The position numbers were made by a program, and so were the translations under genes. A stretch of 52,874 nucleotides of DNA from Nitrospiraceae bacterium (GTDB lineage: Bacteria > Nitrospirota > Thermodesulfovibrionia > Thermodesulfovibrionales > UBA1546), in contig QZJQ01000049.1 of the NCBI GenBank assembly GCA_003599795.1, positions 1 to 52,874 on the forward strand. The letters are read 5' to 3'. Each line of letters opens with the position of its first letter. Position 1 is the first letter of the stretch. Positions 26,245-35,591 of this stretch are shown here, piece after piece. Under the pieces are notes generated by a model, which saw nothing but the letters and a program-made list of their open reading frames with translations, had not been told where the DNA came from and did not search any database.

Positions 26245-26525
26245 AAAGCGATCTTGATAGACATATTGAGCGGCACCTAAAGAACAAGGAGTTCAAGATT
26301 TATTTTGACAGGGCAGAAGGCAAAAGGAAGATAGCGCAGGAGATAGCGCTTTTGAGAAAGGCGCATCACATTACGCAGGCACAGTTGGCTAAAGAGATTA
26401 AGACAAGCCAGCAGGCTATCTCAAGGCTTGAAAGCCCTAATGACAAACGTATGCCTTCCCTTGAATTTCTCAACAGAGTAGCAAGGGTTTTTAACAGAAG
26501 GCTCGTGATTACTTTGCAAAGATAG
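26241..26525 (+). CDS. XRE-family antitoxin (HigA-like)
   Basis: 94 residues with a helix-turn-helix (about 32-85: LRKAHHITQAQLAKEIKTSQQAISRLE). A basic N-terminal helix likely contacts the toxin. It is paired by a 4-nt overlap with the toxin gene. It should neutralise the toxin and repress the promoter at 25860-25888. ACTGGAGG lies upstream, so its translation is better supplied than that of the toxin. Confidence 0.88.
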   Translation: MKSDLDRHIERHLKNKEFKIYFDRAEGKRKIAQEIALLRKAHHITQAQLAKEIKTSQQAISRLESPNDKRMPSLEFLNRVARVFNRRLVITLQR

Positions 26526-26615
26526 AGTTCTATTAAATGATTAACAACCAGCATACTGCTTTCTGGCACGTCTGGGTTGAGCGCAAACAAAATTCAGAGC
26601 CTTATTACGAACAGG

Positions 26616-28040
26616 TCAGATGAGTTTTTTCTTCACAATCTCATTCAGCAACTGCGGGTTGGCCTTGCCTTTCATCGCCTTCATGACCTGTCCGACAAAG
26701 AAACCGAGGAGCTTTTCATCTCCTGCCTTAAACCTCTCAACCTCTTTCGGATTCTTTGCAATAACTTCATCAACAACTCTTTCTATTTCAGATGAGTCGC
26801 TTATCTGAACGAGTCCTTTTTCTTTAATAATTTCTTCAGGCATTTTACCGGTTTTAAAAGCTTCCGGCAGAATAGTACTTTTTGCCATTGTTGTACTAGT
26901 ACTCCCTGCATTAATGACAGTAAGTATATTGACTAAGTGTTTCGGTGTAAAAGGTACTTCATTGATTTCTCTACCTTCCAGGTATCTAAAAATATTTGTT
27001 ATTATCCAATTAGCTACAATTTTGGGGTCGCCGCCTAATTTAACTGCTTCTTCAAAATATTCCGATGTTGATCTTTCTTCAGTAAGCATATCCGCATCGT
27101 ATTCAGGCAACCCGTATTCAGACACAAATCTTTTCCTCTTGGCATCAGGAAGCTCGGGCAAAGACGACTTTATCTCATCAATCAATTTCTGCTCTACTGT
27201 TATCGGCACAAGGTCCGGCTCGGGGAAATAGCGGTAATCATGCGCCTCTTCTTTTCCACGCATGGACTCTGTTATCCCTTTGTTTGAATCCCAGAGCCTC
27301 GTCTCCTGAATGACTTTTCCGCCTTCTTCAATAACCTTAATCTGCCTTTTTATCTCATATTCAAGCGCTTTCTCAACAAACTTGAATGAATTGATATTCT
27401 TGACCTCTGCCCTTGTCCCGTATTCCTTCTGACCGACAGGCCTGATGGAAACATTCGCATCGCATCTTAATGAGCCTTGCTCCATGTTGCCATCGCACAC
27501 TCCGAGGCACATCAGGATTGCCCTGAGTTTTTTCATGTATTCCGCTGCCTCTTTCGGGCTTCTTATATCCGGCTCTGAAACTATCTCCATGAGAGGCACG
27601 CCAGCGCGGTTTAAATCCACAAAACTGTAATTCTCCGAACTTGCGTGAATGTTCTTGCCTGCATCTTCTTCCATGTGAATCCGTGTTATGCCTATTTTTT
27701 TTATCTCAGCGTCAACAACAATCTCAATAAAACCATGCTCGCATATCGGAAGTTCATACTGGCTTATCTGATAGCCTTTGGGTAAATCCGGATAAAAATA
27801 ATTCTTCCTTGCAAACCTGCTGTAAGAAGATATTTTGCAGTTGGTAGCCAAACCTGTCTTTATTGCAAACTCCACTGCTTTTTTATTCAAGACAGGAAGA
27901 ACTCCGGGCATTCCTATGCACACAGGGCAGGTCTGGGTATTCGGCTCAGAGCCGAATTTTGTAGAGCAGCCGCAGAATATCTTTGTATCAGTCAGCATCT
28001 GCGCGTGAACTTCAAGGCCTATGACCGCTTCATACTTCAT
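26616..28040 (-). CDS. gatB: Aspartyl/glutamyl-tRNA amidotransferase subunit B
   Basis: 474 residues, full length. Landmarks: [21 protein letters not shown]...[48 protein letters not shown] and a C-terminal YqeY-like tail ([15 protein letters not shown]). GatCAB converts Glu-tRNA(Gln) or Asp-tRNA(Asn) to the amide form. It overlaps gatA by 4 nt. gatC is not next to it in this window. No repeat words interrupt it. Confidence 0.97.
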   Translation of the reverse strand: MKYEAVIGLEVHAQMLTDTKIFCGCSTKFGSEPNTQTCPVCIGMPGVLPVLNKKAVEFAIKTGLATNCKISSYSRFARKNYFYPDLPKGYQISQYELPICEHGFIEIVVDAEIKKIGITRIHMEEDAGKNIHASSENYSFVDLNRAGVPLMEIVSEPDIRSPKEAAEYMKKLRAILMCLGVCDGNMEQGSLRCDANVSIRPVGQKEYGTRAEVKNINSFKFVEKALEYEIKRQIKVIEEGGKVIQETRLWDSNKGITESMRGKEEAHDYRYFPEPDLVPITVEQKLIDEIKSSLPELPDAKRKRFVSEYGLPEYDADMLTEERSTSEYFEEAVKLGGDPKIVANWIITNIFRYLEGREINEVPFTPKHLVNILTVINAGSTSTTMAKSTILPEAFKTGKMPEEIIKEKGLVQISDSSEIERVVDEVIAKNPKEVERFKAGDEKLLGFFVGQVMKAMKGKANPQLLNEIVKKKLI

Positions 28041-29491
28041 AGCTGCGGCTTCCTTTTATGCCAATCCGTTGACTGCTCATAAGCATACGCTGCTTTCAAA
28101 ATTGTTTCCTCGTCAAAGTGCTTCCCGATAATCTGCAACCCAATGGGAAGGTTGTTTGATGTGAATCCGCACGGGATGGAAATTGCAGGTATTCCCGCAA
28201 GATTTACAGAAATTGTGAATATGTCTGATAAATACATCTGCAAGGGATCGTCTGCCTTTTCTCCAATCTTAAATGCTGCTGTCGGAGATGTGGGAGTGAC
28301 AATCGCATCAACGCTGCTAAATGCTTTTTCAAAATCCGCTTTTATCTGAGTCCTTGCCTGCTGTGCCTTTTTGTAGTATGCGTCGTAATAGCCCGATGAC
28401 AATGTATATGTGCCGAGTATTATCCTTCTTTTCACCTCAGAGCCAAAACCCTGAGCCCTTGTGTTCATATACATTTCCATCAGGTCTTTGCCTTCTGCCC
28501 TTAAGCCGTATTTAACGCCGTCATACCTCGCGAGATTGGACGAAGCCTCTGATGTTGCAAGCACATAATATGTTGCAACTGCATATTCTGTGTGCGGCAA
28601 GGAAATCTCAACCGGCACTGCGCCGAGGGATTCAAGTTTTTTTATCGCTGCCTTAACTGATTCGTCAATCTCCCTATCCATTCCCTTAATAAAGTATTCT
28701 TTTGGGATACCGATTTTTAATCCTTTAATTTCATTCCCCAGAACTTTTGTGAAATCAGGAACAGCAATAGGCGCTGATGTGGAATCAAACGGGTCTTTCC
28801 CTGAAATTATATTCAGCAGTATTGCCGAGTCTTTTACGTTTTTTGTGATAGGCCCTATCTGGTCAAGTGATGACGCAAATGCAACCAGCCCGTATCTTGA
28901 AACCCTTCCGTAAGTGGGCTTTAACCCTACCACGCCGCACAATGCCGCCGGCTGTCTTATTGAGCCGCCTGTGTCGGAGCCGAGCGCTGCAATACATTCA
29001 TCTGCAGCAACTGCTGCTGCAGAGCCTCCGCTTGAACCGCCCGGAATTCTTTCAATATCCCATGGATTTCTTGTTGTGAAGAAACCCGAATTCTCAGTTG
29101 ACGAACCCATTGCAAATTCATCAAGGTTTGTTTTGCCGATAAGTATGTATCCGTTATTGCTGAGACGCGATGTGACTGTGCTTTCATAGGGAGGGATAAA
29201 GTTTTCAAGTATCTTTGATGAGCATGTCGTCTTTATGCCCTTTGTGCACATGTTGTCTTTAATTGCAATTGGAATGCCCTGAAGGGTCAAAGGACTGCCT
29301 TCATTTATCTGCGTTTGAGCAGCATCAGCCATCTGATACGCATGCTCTTTTGACAAGGTGACAAATGCCTTTACTTTGTCGTCAACGGACTCAATCCTCT
29401 GATATAAACAATCCAGCAGTTCCTTTGCCGAGATTTCTTTTTTTGAAAGAAGTTCTCCGGCTTTTGAGATGCCAAGTCTAAATAGTTCCAA
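28037..29491 (-). CDS. gatA: Aspartyl/glutamyl-tRNA amidotransferase subunit A
   Basis: 484 residues of the amidase-signature family. The Lys-Ser-Ser triad is in [10 protein letters not shown] (Lys) and the [16 protein letters not shown] stretch, with [22 protein letters not shown] completing the signature. It produces ammonia from glutamine for GatB. It is the first gene of the minus-strand gatAB pair; the 460-nt gap upstream is shared with the divergent cobalamin riboswitch leader. Complete. Confidence 0.97.
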   Translation of the reverse strand: MELFRLGISKAGELLSKKEISAKELLDCLYQRIESVDDKVKAFVTLSKEHAYQMADAAQTQINEGSPLTLQGIPIAIKDNMCTKGIKTTCSSKILENFIPPYESTVTSRLSNNGYILIGKTNLDEFAMGSSTENSGFFTTRNPWDIERIPGGSSGGSAAAVAADECIAALGSDTGGSIRQPAALCGVVGLKPTYGRVSRYGLVAFASSLDQIGPITKNVKDSAILLNIISGKDPFDSTSAPIAVPDFTKVLGNEIKGLKIGIPKEYFIKGMDREIDESVKAAIKKLESLGAVPVEISLPHTEYAVATYYVLATSEASSNLARYDGVKYGLRAEGKDLMEMYMNTRAQGFGSEVKRRIILGTYTLSSGYYDAYYKKAQQARTQIKADFEKAFSSVDAIVTPTSPTAAFKIGEKADDPLQMYLSDIFTISVNLAGIPAISIPCGFTSNNLPIGLQIIGKHFDEETILKAAYAYEQSTDWHKRKPQL

Positions 29492-29564
29492 AATTTCCCC
29501 CGCAGATTGCTTAGTCTGATAAGTTTAGCATAGAGAACTGCAAGACATCCAGAAACCGCTTGCT

Positions 29565-29593
29565 TTTTAAATCTGTTTCTGCAACACTATAAA
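29565..29593 (+). promoter_or_regulatory. Possible promoter of the cobalamin operon
   Basis: A -10 TATAAA (29588-29593) would start RNA near 29600, right at the 5' edge of the riboswitch. The -35 (TTTTAA, 29565-29570) is poor. Confidence 0.35.
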
Positions 29594-29597
29594 TAGT

Positions 29598-29775
29598 TCG
29601 GGTGCTAAAAAGGCTTAATAGGGAATCCTGTTAAATTCAGGAGCGGTCCCGCCGCTGTAATCCCGATTCCGATTGTTTGATTGGAATTAAAGCCTTTGCC
29701 GGTAATATGCCACTGTTCAATTGGAATGGGAAGGCTGGCAAAGGTCGGGAGAGCCAGAAGACCTGCCTGTGAACG
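29598..29775 (+). promoter_or_regulatory. Cobalamin (adenosylcobalamin-class) riboswitch aptamer
   Basis: It has the B12-box layout in order: CGGGTGC start, AGGGAATCCTGTTAAATTCAGGAGCGGTCCCGCCGCTGTAA core, GCCACTG (29709-29715), GGGAAGGCTGGCAAAGG and GCCAGAAGACCTGCC (29753-29767). It is followed by an expression platform with a terminator, so bound cobalamin should shut the operon off. A heptamer hairpin (29783-29848) sits between aptamer and platform. Confidence 0.93.
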
Positions 29776-29782
29776 ACAGCAA

Positions 29783-29848
29783 TCAGCTGATAGCTCATAG
29801 CCTTTAGCTCATGATTTTAATAGACCATGAGCCATGAACTATGAGCTA
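29783..29848. repeat. Heptamer hairpin inside the riboswitch leader
   Basis: AGCTGAT AGCTCAT AGCCTTT AGCTCAT, loop, then ATGAGCC ATGAACT ATGAGCT. The arms are reverse complements. It is an extra stem in the expression platform region. Confidence 0.75.
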
Positions 29849-29875
29849 AAAAAGAGCCTTTCCGTAGAGGAAGGT

Positions 29876-29942
29876 GAGGATGAAGTGAATCAGGGTGCAA
29901 TCCTCGGAATCCTATTTTGGGTTCCGGGGATTTTTTATTTTT
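29876..29942 (+). terminator. Riboswitch expression platform: intrinsic terminator with antiterminator
   Basis: The stem ATCCTCGGAATCC (29900-29912) pairs with GGGTTCCGGGGAT (29919-29931), two G-U pairs, then TTTTTTATTTTT. GAGGAT (29876-29881) can instead pair with ATCCTC (29900-29905), the foot of the terminator, and would act as an antiterminator. The T tract ends 10 nt before the cobU start. Confidence 0.85.
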
Positions 29943-29952
29943 GGGGGGTGAA

Positions 29953-30456
29953 TTGATAACATTCATCATCGGCGGAGCAAGAAGCGGCAAGAGTTCGTTT
30001 GCTTTACAGAAGGCATCTGCTTTGCCGGGAAGTAAGGCATATATCGCCACTGCGCAGGCGTTGGATAATGAGATGAAAACGAGAATTGAGAAGCACAGGA
30101 AAGAACGGCCTGCTGAATGGGCTACCTTTGAAGAGCCGTTGAATATCTCAGCATTAATAAAGGATGTTCAGGACAAATACGATGTAATACTTCTTGACTG
30201 CCTGACTCTCTGGCTTTCAAACATAATGCTTACAGATAAAAACATAGAAAAAGAAATAGAGGCTTTTTGCAGTTTGCTGTCTACTGTTCACTGTTCACTG
30301 TTCGCTGTTTCAAACGAGGTTGGTATGGGCCTTGTTCCTGACAACGAACTGTCAAGGAGATTCAGGGATATGGCAGGCTATTTAAATCAAAAGGCCGCTG
30401 AGATTTCAGATGATGTATACCTTGTGACTGCCGGAATACCGGTAAAAATAAAATAG
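29953..30456 (+). CDS. cobU: Adenosylcobinamide kinase / guanylyltransferase
   Basis: 167 residues from a TTG at 29953 with GGGGGG 4-5 nt upstream; the frame opens earlier but that part lies in the terminator. P-loop GGARSGKSS, the guanylylation-His region KHRKERPAEW, and LLDCLTLWLSNIML are diagnostic. It phosphorylates adenosylcobinamide and adds GMP to give AdoCbi-GDP in nucleotide-loop assembly. Residues about 110-120 (LLSTVHCSLFAV) are encoded by four ACTGTTC heptamers, replacing what is a variable helix. First gene of the riboswitch-controlled operon. Confidence 0.93.
   Translation: MITFIIGGARSGKSSFALQKASALPGSKAYIATAQALDNEMKTRIEKHRKERPAEWATFEEPLNISALIKDVQDKYDVILLDCLTLWLSNIMLTDKNIEKEIEAFCSLLSTVHCSLFAVSNEVGMGLVPDNELSRRFRDMAGYLNQKAAEISDDVYLVTAGIPVKIK
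30280..30311. repeat. Heptamer array in cobU
   Basis: ACTGTTC ACTGTTC ACTGTTC GCTGTTT, in frame, single arm. Confidence 0.75.
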
Positions 30457-30465
30457 GGGGAAGAA

Positions 30466-31521
30466 ATGGATTTGCTTAACGCTTCAGTAAAAAATATCAA
30501 GCCAATAAACGGAGAATTCTCTGACGTTGCTCAAAAACATCTTGATAATCTCACAAAACCTCTTGGAAGTCTCGGAAGGCTTGAGGAGTTTGCAAAACGG
30601 CTTGTCGCAATGACAGAGAATAAAAAACCGATACTTGATAAAAAAGTTATCTTCACTTTTGCAGGCGACCATGGCGTAACGGAAGAAGGGGTATCGGCGT
30701 ATCCTAAAGAAGTAACTCAGCAGATGGTGTTTAATTTTCTGAGAGGCGGGGCAGGGATAAATGTGCTTGCAAAGCACGCAGCCGCAGATGTTGTCGTGGT
30801 GGATATAGGCGTTGACCATGACTTCGGAGAGCTTGCAGGTCTTATAAATCTAAAGGTGATAAACGGCACAAAAAACTTCACAAAAGGGCCTGCCATGACA
30901 AGAGATGACGCCGTCAAATGCATAGAGACCGGCATAGAGCTCGCTAATGGATACGCGAAGAAAGGCTATAAGATATTCGGCACAGGCGATATGGGGATCG
31001 GCAATACAACTCCGTCAAGCGCAATTGCCTCTGTGCTTACAGGCAGGCGCGTGTCTGAGGTTACCGGTAAGGGCACAGGAATAACTGATGAATCATTGCA
31101 AAGAAAGATTGCAGTCATTGAAAAAGGCATAAAATTAAATAAACCCAAATCCGAAGATGCGATAGATGTTCTTGCAAAAGTTGGCGGCGCAGAGATTGGC
31201 GGTATTGCAGGGTTGATACTCGGCGCGGCGTCAAACAGAATTCCGGTTGTTATTGACGGATTTATTTCCACCGCAGGCGCGTTAATCGCCTATTGCATGG
31301 AGCCCCGCGTAAGAGACTATATGTTTGCAGCTCATAACTCTGTTGAAATAGGTCATAAGGCAATGCTTGATAAAATGGGGTTAAAGCCTATACTGGACCT
31401 TGATTTGAGGCTCGGTGAAGGCACGGGCGCTGCGCTTGCAATGCTTATGATAGAGGCGGGGTTGAAAATTTACAAAGAAATGGCGACATTCGGCGAAGCC
31501 GGGGTTTCAGAAAAAGCTTAG
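30466..31521 (+). CDS. cobT: Nicotinate-nucleotide:dimethylbenzimidazole phosphoribosyltransferase
   Basis: 351 residues, standard length. [14 protein letters not shown] at the start, [36 protein letters not shown], and the catalytic-Glu loop [13 protein letters not shown] are all present. It activates the lower base (DMB or another base) as its alpha-ribazole phosphate. The lower base actually used cannot be told; no bza/bluB gene is in the window. TAGGGGGAAGAA precedes ATG 30466. Confidence 0.96.
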   Translation: MDLLNASVKNIKPINGEFSDVAQKHLDNLTKPLGSLGRLEEFAKRLVAMTENKKPILDKKVIFTFAGDHGVTEEGVSAYPKEVTQQMVFNFLRGGAGINVLAKHAAADVVVVDIGVDHDFGELAGLINLKVINGTKNFTKGPAMTRDDAVKCIETGIELANGYAKKGYKIFGTGDMGIGNTTPSSAIASVLTGRRVSEVTGKGTGITDESLQRKIAVIEKGIKLNKPKSEDAIDVLAKVGGAEIGGIAGLILGAASNRIPVVIDGFISTAGALIAYCMEPRVRDYMFAAHNSVEIGHKAMLDKMGLKPILDLDLRLGEGTGAALAMLMIEAGLKIYKEMATFGEAGVSEKA

Positions 31522-31548
31522 AGTCCAGAGTTAGGAGTTGCGGGCAAA

Positions 31549-32358
31549 ATGATAAAACAGATGTTAATTGCATTTCAGTTTCTGACGCTAATTCCGGTCA
31601 AAAAGAATTTGTCCGCAAATGAGGACGATGTTGCCAAAAGCGCCTCCTTTTTTGTGCTTGTTGGTTTGCTTCAGGGCATTCTGCTTGTTCTCACCGAATA
31701 CTTATCAGGCATATTTTTTCATCAGGAGCTTGTTATCGGGCTTGTACTTCTTGTGCTTGTCATGTCAAACGGAGGCTTTCATCTTGACGGCCTTGCAGAC
31801 ACATTTGACGCAATTGCCGTTAAATCATCAGGTGATTCAGTAAGGGATAAAGAAAAAAGGCTGTCTGTGATAAAGGACAGCTTAACCGGACCCGCAGGCG
31901 TCACAGCGATAGTCTTTACGCTGCTTCTGAAATACGCCGCCCTTAAAAACCTGACGCATTTTCTCCCGTTTACTTATTATTCGTCATTGCTTCTTATGCC
32001 GGTATTTTCAAAATGGACGATGGTTGTGACAATGGTTCATGGAAAGGCTGCGCGTGAAAATGGATTAGGGAAAATCTTTACGGATAAAACAGGCGTTAAA
32101 GAAATTGCAATTTCTACTATTCTTCTTGTCCTGATACTAATATTAATACAGGCGCTTGCAAGCAGGTATGTGCTTGATAATCAGCATATCTTTTATGCAA
32201 TCCTCTTTACAGCGCTGTACTTTTTCTGCCGCATATCGGTTTATTTCTTTAATAAAAAATTCGGGGGCATTACAGGCGATACCCTCGGAGCAACAAGCGA
32301 GCTTACTGAGGTATTTTTCTTACTGGCGGTGATAATATGGTCACGACTATCTATTTAA
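31549..32358 (+). CDS. cobS: Adenosylcobinamide-GDP ribazoletransferase (cobalamin synthase)
   Basis: 269 residues, a polytopic inner-membrane protein (six or so helices). The CobS signature NGGFHLDGLADTFDA and KDSLTGPAGV are present. It joins AdoCbi-GDP with alpha-ribazole(-phosphate), the last assembly step. The short gap after cobT (31522-31548) holds heptamer-like AGAGTCC AGAGTTA GGAGTTG, whose AGGAG may serve as the ribosome-binding site. It overlaps cobC by 22 nt. Confidence 0.95.
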   Translation: MIKQMLIAFQFLTLIPVKKNLSANEDDVAKSASFFVLVGLLQGILLVLTEYLSGIFFHQELVIGLVLLVLVMSNGGFHLDGLADTFDAIAVKSSGDSVRDKEKRLSVIKDSLTGPAGVTAIVFTLLLKYAALKNLTHFLPFTYYSSLLLMPVFSKWTMVVTMVHGKAARENGLGKIFTDKTGVKEIAISTILLVLILILIQALASRYVLDNQHIFYAILFTALYFFCRISVYFFNKKFGGITGDTLGATSELTEVFFLLAVIIWSRLSI

Positions 32359-33047
32359 TCAGGCACGGCGAAACAGAAGGAAGCGAGGCAAAGCGCTATA
32401 AAGGAAGCATTGACGTGCCACTTTCTGAAAATGGGCAAAGACAGATAGAGCAAGTTGCAGAATATTTAAATAAGTCTTATAGGACATATAAGACCAATAA
32501 CGACAAACTGAAGGCCGTCTATTGCTCTCCTCTAAGCAGGGCGTTAAAGAGCGCGGAGATAATAGCGGAGCCGCACGGTTTAAAGCCCATTGTAATAGAA
32601 AATCTTAGAGAAAGAAGCTTTGGTATATGGGAGGGTATGACTTTCACAGAAATAAAAGAAAAATACCCTCAGGAGTTTGAGGCATGGGCTAACAATCCGC
32701 TTAAATACAGCCCGATGGGAGGAGAAAGCACTATTGAGGTAAGAGAGAGGGCCATATCTGCTTTGAACAAAATTATGGATAATCACAATTGCAACAGGAT
32801 ACAGGATGCAGGATACAGGATGCAGGATAAAAAAAATCATGAATCTTGCATCATGAATCTTGCATCTTCTTCAAGCATAGCAGTTGTTGCGCATGGCGGC
32901 GTCAACAGGATAATGCTATGTCATATAATGGGTATCCCTCTTGAAAACATATTCAGGATTGAACAGGATTTTGCAGCAGTGAACATAATAGAGTTCTGGG
33001 AAAAGTATCCGGTAGTAAAACTTTTAAATGGAGCTGCCATTGGCTAA
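32337..33047 (+). CDS. cobC: Alpha-ribazole phosphatase (histidine phosphatase family)
   Basis: 236 residues. Catalytic RHGET at the N-terminus (IYLIRHGETEGSEAKRYKG), SPLSRALKSAEI, ERSFGIWEGMTFTEI and the second active-site His in VVAHGGVNRI are present, so the enzyme looks active. It removes the phosphate from alpha-ribazole-5'-phosphate or adenosylcobalamin phosphate. Family members are about 200 residues; the excess is explained by an insertion at about 153-177 (RIQDAGYRMQDKKNHESCIM), a heptamer hairpin in frame just before the conserved VVAHGG strand. Confidence 0.92.
   Translation: MVTTIYLIRHGETEGSEAKRYKGSIDVPLSENGQRQIEQVAEYLNKSYRTYKTNNDKLKAVYCSPLSRALKSAEIIAEPHGLKPIVIENLRERSFGIWEGMTFTEIKEKYPQEFEAWANNPLKYSPMGGESTIEVRERAISALNKIMDNHNCNRIQDAGYRMQDKKNHESCIMNLASSSSIAVVAHGGVNRIMLCHIMGIPLENIFRIEQDFAAVNIIEFWEKYPVVKLLNGAAIG
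32795..32866. repeat. Heptamer hairpin in cobC
   Basis: The arm of CAGGATA/CAGGATG words (32795-32828), an A-rich loop, then the reverse-complement-type arm GAATCTT GCATCAT GAATCTT GCATC (32841-32866). In frame. Confidence 0.85.
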
Positions 33048-34587
33048 AGCATTGATGATTCAAGGAACAGGCTCAGGCGCAGGGAAAAGCCTGCTCGTTG
33101 CCGCTCTATGCAGAATTTTTAAAGACAGCGGCGTAAATGCGGCGCCGTTTAAGGCCCAGAATATGGCGTTGAATTCTTATATAACACTTGAAGGCGGAGA
33201 GATAGGAAGGGCGCAGGCGCTTCAGGCAGAGGCAGCAAGGATTGAGCCGACAGTTGATATGAATCCCATACTTCTCAAGGCATCAGGAGAATCCGGCTCG
33301 CAGGTTATTATTCACGGCAAAGTCCATTCAACCATGAAGGCAAAGAAATATTACGCTTTTAAGAAAACGGCTTGGAGCGCTGTTAAGGAATCGTTTGACA
33401 GGCTTTCAAAAAAACATGAACTGATAATAATGGAAGGCGCCGGAAGCCCTGCGGAAATAAACCTCATGGACGTTGACATTGTAAATATGTCTGTTGCAAA
33501 ACACGCAAAGGCCCCTGTAATTTTAGTCGGCGATATAGATAAGGGCGGCGTTTTTGCATCTCTCTATGGAACCGTTAAACTCCTTGGTAAAGACAGCAGG
33601 CATATCAGGGGTTTTATAGTTAATAAATTCCGCGGAGACATGGAGATACTCAGGCCCGGACTTGAAATGATTAGCGAAAAGACCGGAATACCTGTGATAG
33701 GCGTGTTACCTTATATAAAAGATATCGGGCTTCCTGAAGAGGATGGGCTTTCATTATCAGGGGTCAAGGGGTTAAGGAGTCAGGGGGTCAAGGGTAAAAA
33801 AATAAAAATCGTTGTTGTGAAACTGCAATATATTTCCAACTTCACTGACTTTGACCCTTTTGCGTATGAGCCTGATGTGGAACTCGTTTATTCCTCAAAT
33901 CCTGCTGACATAGAAAATGCGGACATTGTAGTCATCCCCGGTTCAAAGAATACGGTAAAAGACCTTATGTTTCTGAAAGAGTGTCATCTCGATGCAAGCA
34001 TTAAAAGAGCTTACAAAAAAGGCATACAGATAATAGGTATGTGCGGAGGATACCAGATGCTCGGCAAAAAGATATATGACCCATTCTTCGTGGAAAGCCG
34101 ATGCAAAGAGATTGACGGCATCGGGCTGCTGAATATAAAGACGACTTTTGACAAGGAAAAAATAACATGCAGGGTGGAGGCAGAATTAATACAGCCGATG
34201 CAAGATACAGGATACACGATACAAGACAAAATAAAACATGAATCATGCATCATGAATCATGCATCCTTACATCTAAAAGGTTATGAAATCCACATGGGCA
34301 CAAGCACCGGCGACATCGGATTATTCAGACTAAAGCGGCTTTCCGATTCACCAATTCTTGACGGCTCTCAGAACAGCAACTGCTGGGGAACATATTTGCA
34401 CGGCATCTTTGAGAACGACAGCTTCAGAAGGGAAATAATCAATCATGCAAGAAAGAAAAAGAATCTTTCCTGCATTGAATCTGAAATAAATTACACTGCA
34501 ATAAAAGACAGGGCTATTGATAATCTTGCAAACGTCGTTAAGAAAAATATTGATATGGACTTTATAAGGAGGGCAATAAAACTGTGA
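33040..34587 (+). CDS. cbiP: Cobyric acid synthase (glutamine-hydrolysing)
   Basis: 515 residues from a TTG at 33040 with GGAG 6 nt upstream, giving the family start MAKALMIQGTGSGAGKS; an ATG at 33028 is also in frame. The ATP domain has the P-loop GTGSGAGKS and DIDKGGVFASLYGT. The GATase domain has the nucleophile Cys in GMCGGYQMLG and a C-terminal GTYLHGIFEN with the catalytic His. It amidates four side chains of the corrin ring. Two word arrays are in frame (about residues 240-253 and 387-409). Confidence 0.95.
   Translation: MAKALMIQGTGSGAGKSLLVAALCRIFKDSGVNAAPFKAQNMALNSYITLEGGEIGRAQALQAEAARIEPTVDMNPILLKASGESGSQVIIHGKVHSTMKAKKYYAFKKTAWSAVKESFDRLSKKHELIIMEGAGSPAEINLMDVDIVNMSVAKHAKAPVILVGDIDKGGVFASLYGTVKLLGKDSRHIRGFIVNKFRGDMEILRPGLEMISEKTGIPVIGVLPYIKDIGLPEEDGLSLSGVKGLRSQGVKGKKIKIVVVKLQYISNFTDFDPFAYEPDVELVYSSNPADIENADIVVIPGSKNTVKDLMFLKECHLDASIKRAYKKGIQIIGMCGGYQMLGKKIYDPFFVESRCKEIDGIGLLNIKTTFDKEKITCRVEAELIQPMQDTGYTIQDKIKHESCIMNHASLHLKGYEIHMGTSTGDIGLFRLKRLSDSPILDGSQNSNCWGTYLHGIFENDSFRREIINHARKKKNLSCIESEINYTAIKDRAIDNLANVVKKNIDMDFIRRAIKL
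33759..33796. repeat. Heptamer-like array in cbiP (domain linker)
   Basis: GGGGTCA AGGGGTT AAGGAGT CAGGGGG TCAAGGG, in frame as GVKGLRSQGVKGK, single arm. Confidence 0.65.
34199..34266. repeat. Heptamer hairpin in cbiP
   Basis: GCAAGATACAGGATACACGA words, loop, then CATGAATCATGCATCATGAA words (complementary arm). It encodes MQDTGYTIQDKIKHESCIM, almost the same peptide as the cobC insert. Confidence 0.85.
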
Positions 34588-35591
34588 TAGGCCCCATAGA
34601 CCTGCTTTTCGCGTTTATCGTCGACCTTGCCATCGGCGACCCCAAATGGCTGCCTCATCCGGTGCGGATGTTAGGGGCTGCGATAAATAAAACAGAAGGC
34701 TTTCTCCGAAAAGAGATTACAACTCCCTCCGAAGAAAAGACAGCCGGCATACTGCTTGTTTTGATAATCACAATTCCCGCATATGTGATTACATACGTGG
34801 TTGCTAAGGTAATTTTGTGGGGCTCGCACGGAGTGTTTATGCTGATAGGCATGCTTCTCCTTGTTTATATCACATCCACAACACTTGCGCTCAGGGAACT
34901 TGTGAGATCCGCGCGGCTTGTAATTGAATCCGTTAAGGATAACAGCCTTCCCGCAGCCAGAAAAAAACTGGCTATGATCGTGGGACGCGATACAGGAGAG
35001 CTTTCCGAGGAAGGCGTATTGAAGGCAACAGTGGAAACCCTTGCTGAAAATCTGTGTGACGGAGTGATTGCGCCTTTGTTTTATCTTGTCATCGGAGGCC
35101 TGCCTCTCGCAATAGCGTATAAGGCGATAAACACTCTGGACTCTATGGTTGGATACAAGAATGAGCGCTATTTGAATTTCGGCAGGGCTGCCGCGAAACT
35201 CGACGACATCGCCAATTATATTCCGGCAAGGATTACAGGCCTTCTAATCGTTGCAGCGGTCTTCCTGGTATTTCTTTTCAAAAACCCGGATAATGCCGCT
35301 TCTGCTGCTGAAAATTCTTTCCGGATAATGAGACGGGACGGAAGAAAACATTCAAGCCCGAACAGCGGCATACCCGAAGCAGCCGCAGCAGGAGCGCTTG
35401 GACTAAGGCTTGGCGGCCCATCAACATACGGCGGGGTAGTAGTCGAAAAACCATTTATTGGAGATGAGGCATCCAGTCAGCATTATCTGAAAGCATCCGA
35501 AGATACTATCAGAGTCGTGAAAGTTGCCTCTCTTATCGGCCTAACACTGGCTATCACAGCTCTTATACTAAAGACAATAATAAAGGCATGA
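34584..35591 (+). CDS. cbiB: Adenosylcobinamide-phosphate synthase
   Basis: 335 residues, polytopic membrane protein. Signatures: DLAIGDPKWLPHPVRMLG, ESVKDNSL, ETLAENLCDGVIAPLFY, LDSMVGYKNERYLNFG, RRDGRKHSSPNSGIPEAAAAGALGLRLGG. It attaches (R)-1-aminopropan-2-ol phosphate to cobyric acid. It starts with a GTG overlapping the cbiP stop (GTGA) with AAGGAGG upstream. No word arrays inside it, in contrast with its neighbours. Confidence 0.96.
   Translation: MIGPIDLLFAFIVDLAIGDPKWLPHPVRMLGAAINKTEGFLRKEITTPSEEKTAGILLVLIITIPAYVITYVVAKVILWGSHGVFMLIGMLLLVYITSTTLALRELVRSARLVIESVKDNSLPAARKKLAMIVGRDTGELSEEGVLKATVETLAENLCDGVIAPLFYLVIGGLPLAIAYKAINTLDSMVGYKNERYLNFGRAAAKLDDIANYIPARITGLLIVAAVFLVFLFKNPDNAASAAENSFRIMRRDGRKHSSPNSGIPEAAAAGALGLRLGGPSTYGGVVVEKPFIGDEASSQHYLKASEDTIRVVKVASLIGLTLAITALILKTIIKA

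Noticed and set aside
26891-26904. GTACTAGTAC palindrome within gatB
   Set aside because: A single short palindrome in an ordinary coding region with no partner site.
29917-29952. Longer cobU reading frame beginning at 29917
   Set aside because: The extra codons lie in the terminator stem and T tract; TTG 29953 has the ribosome-binding site and the conserved start of the protein.
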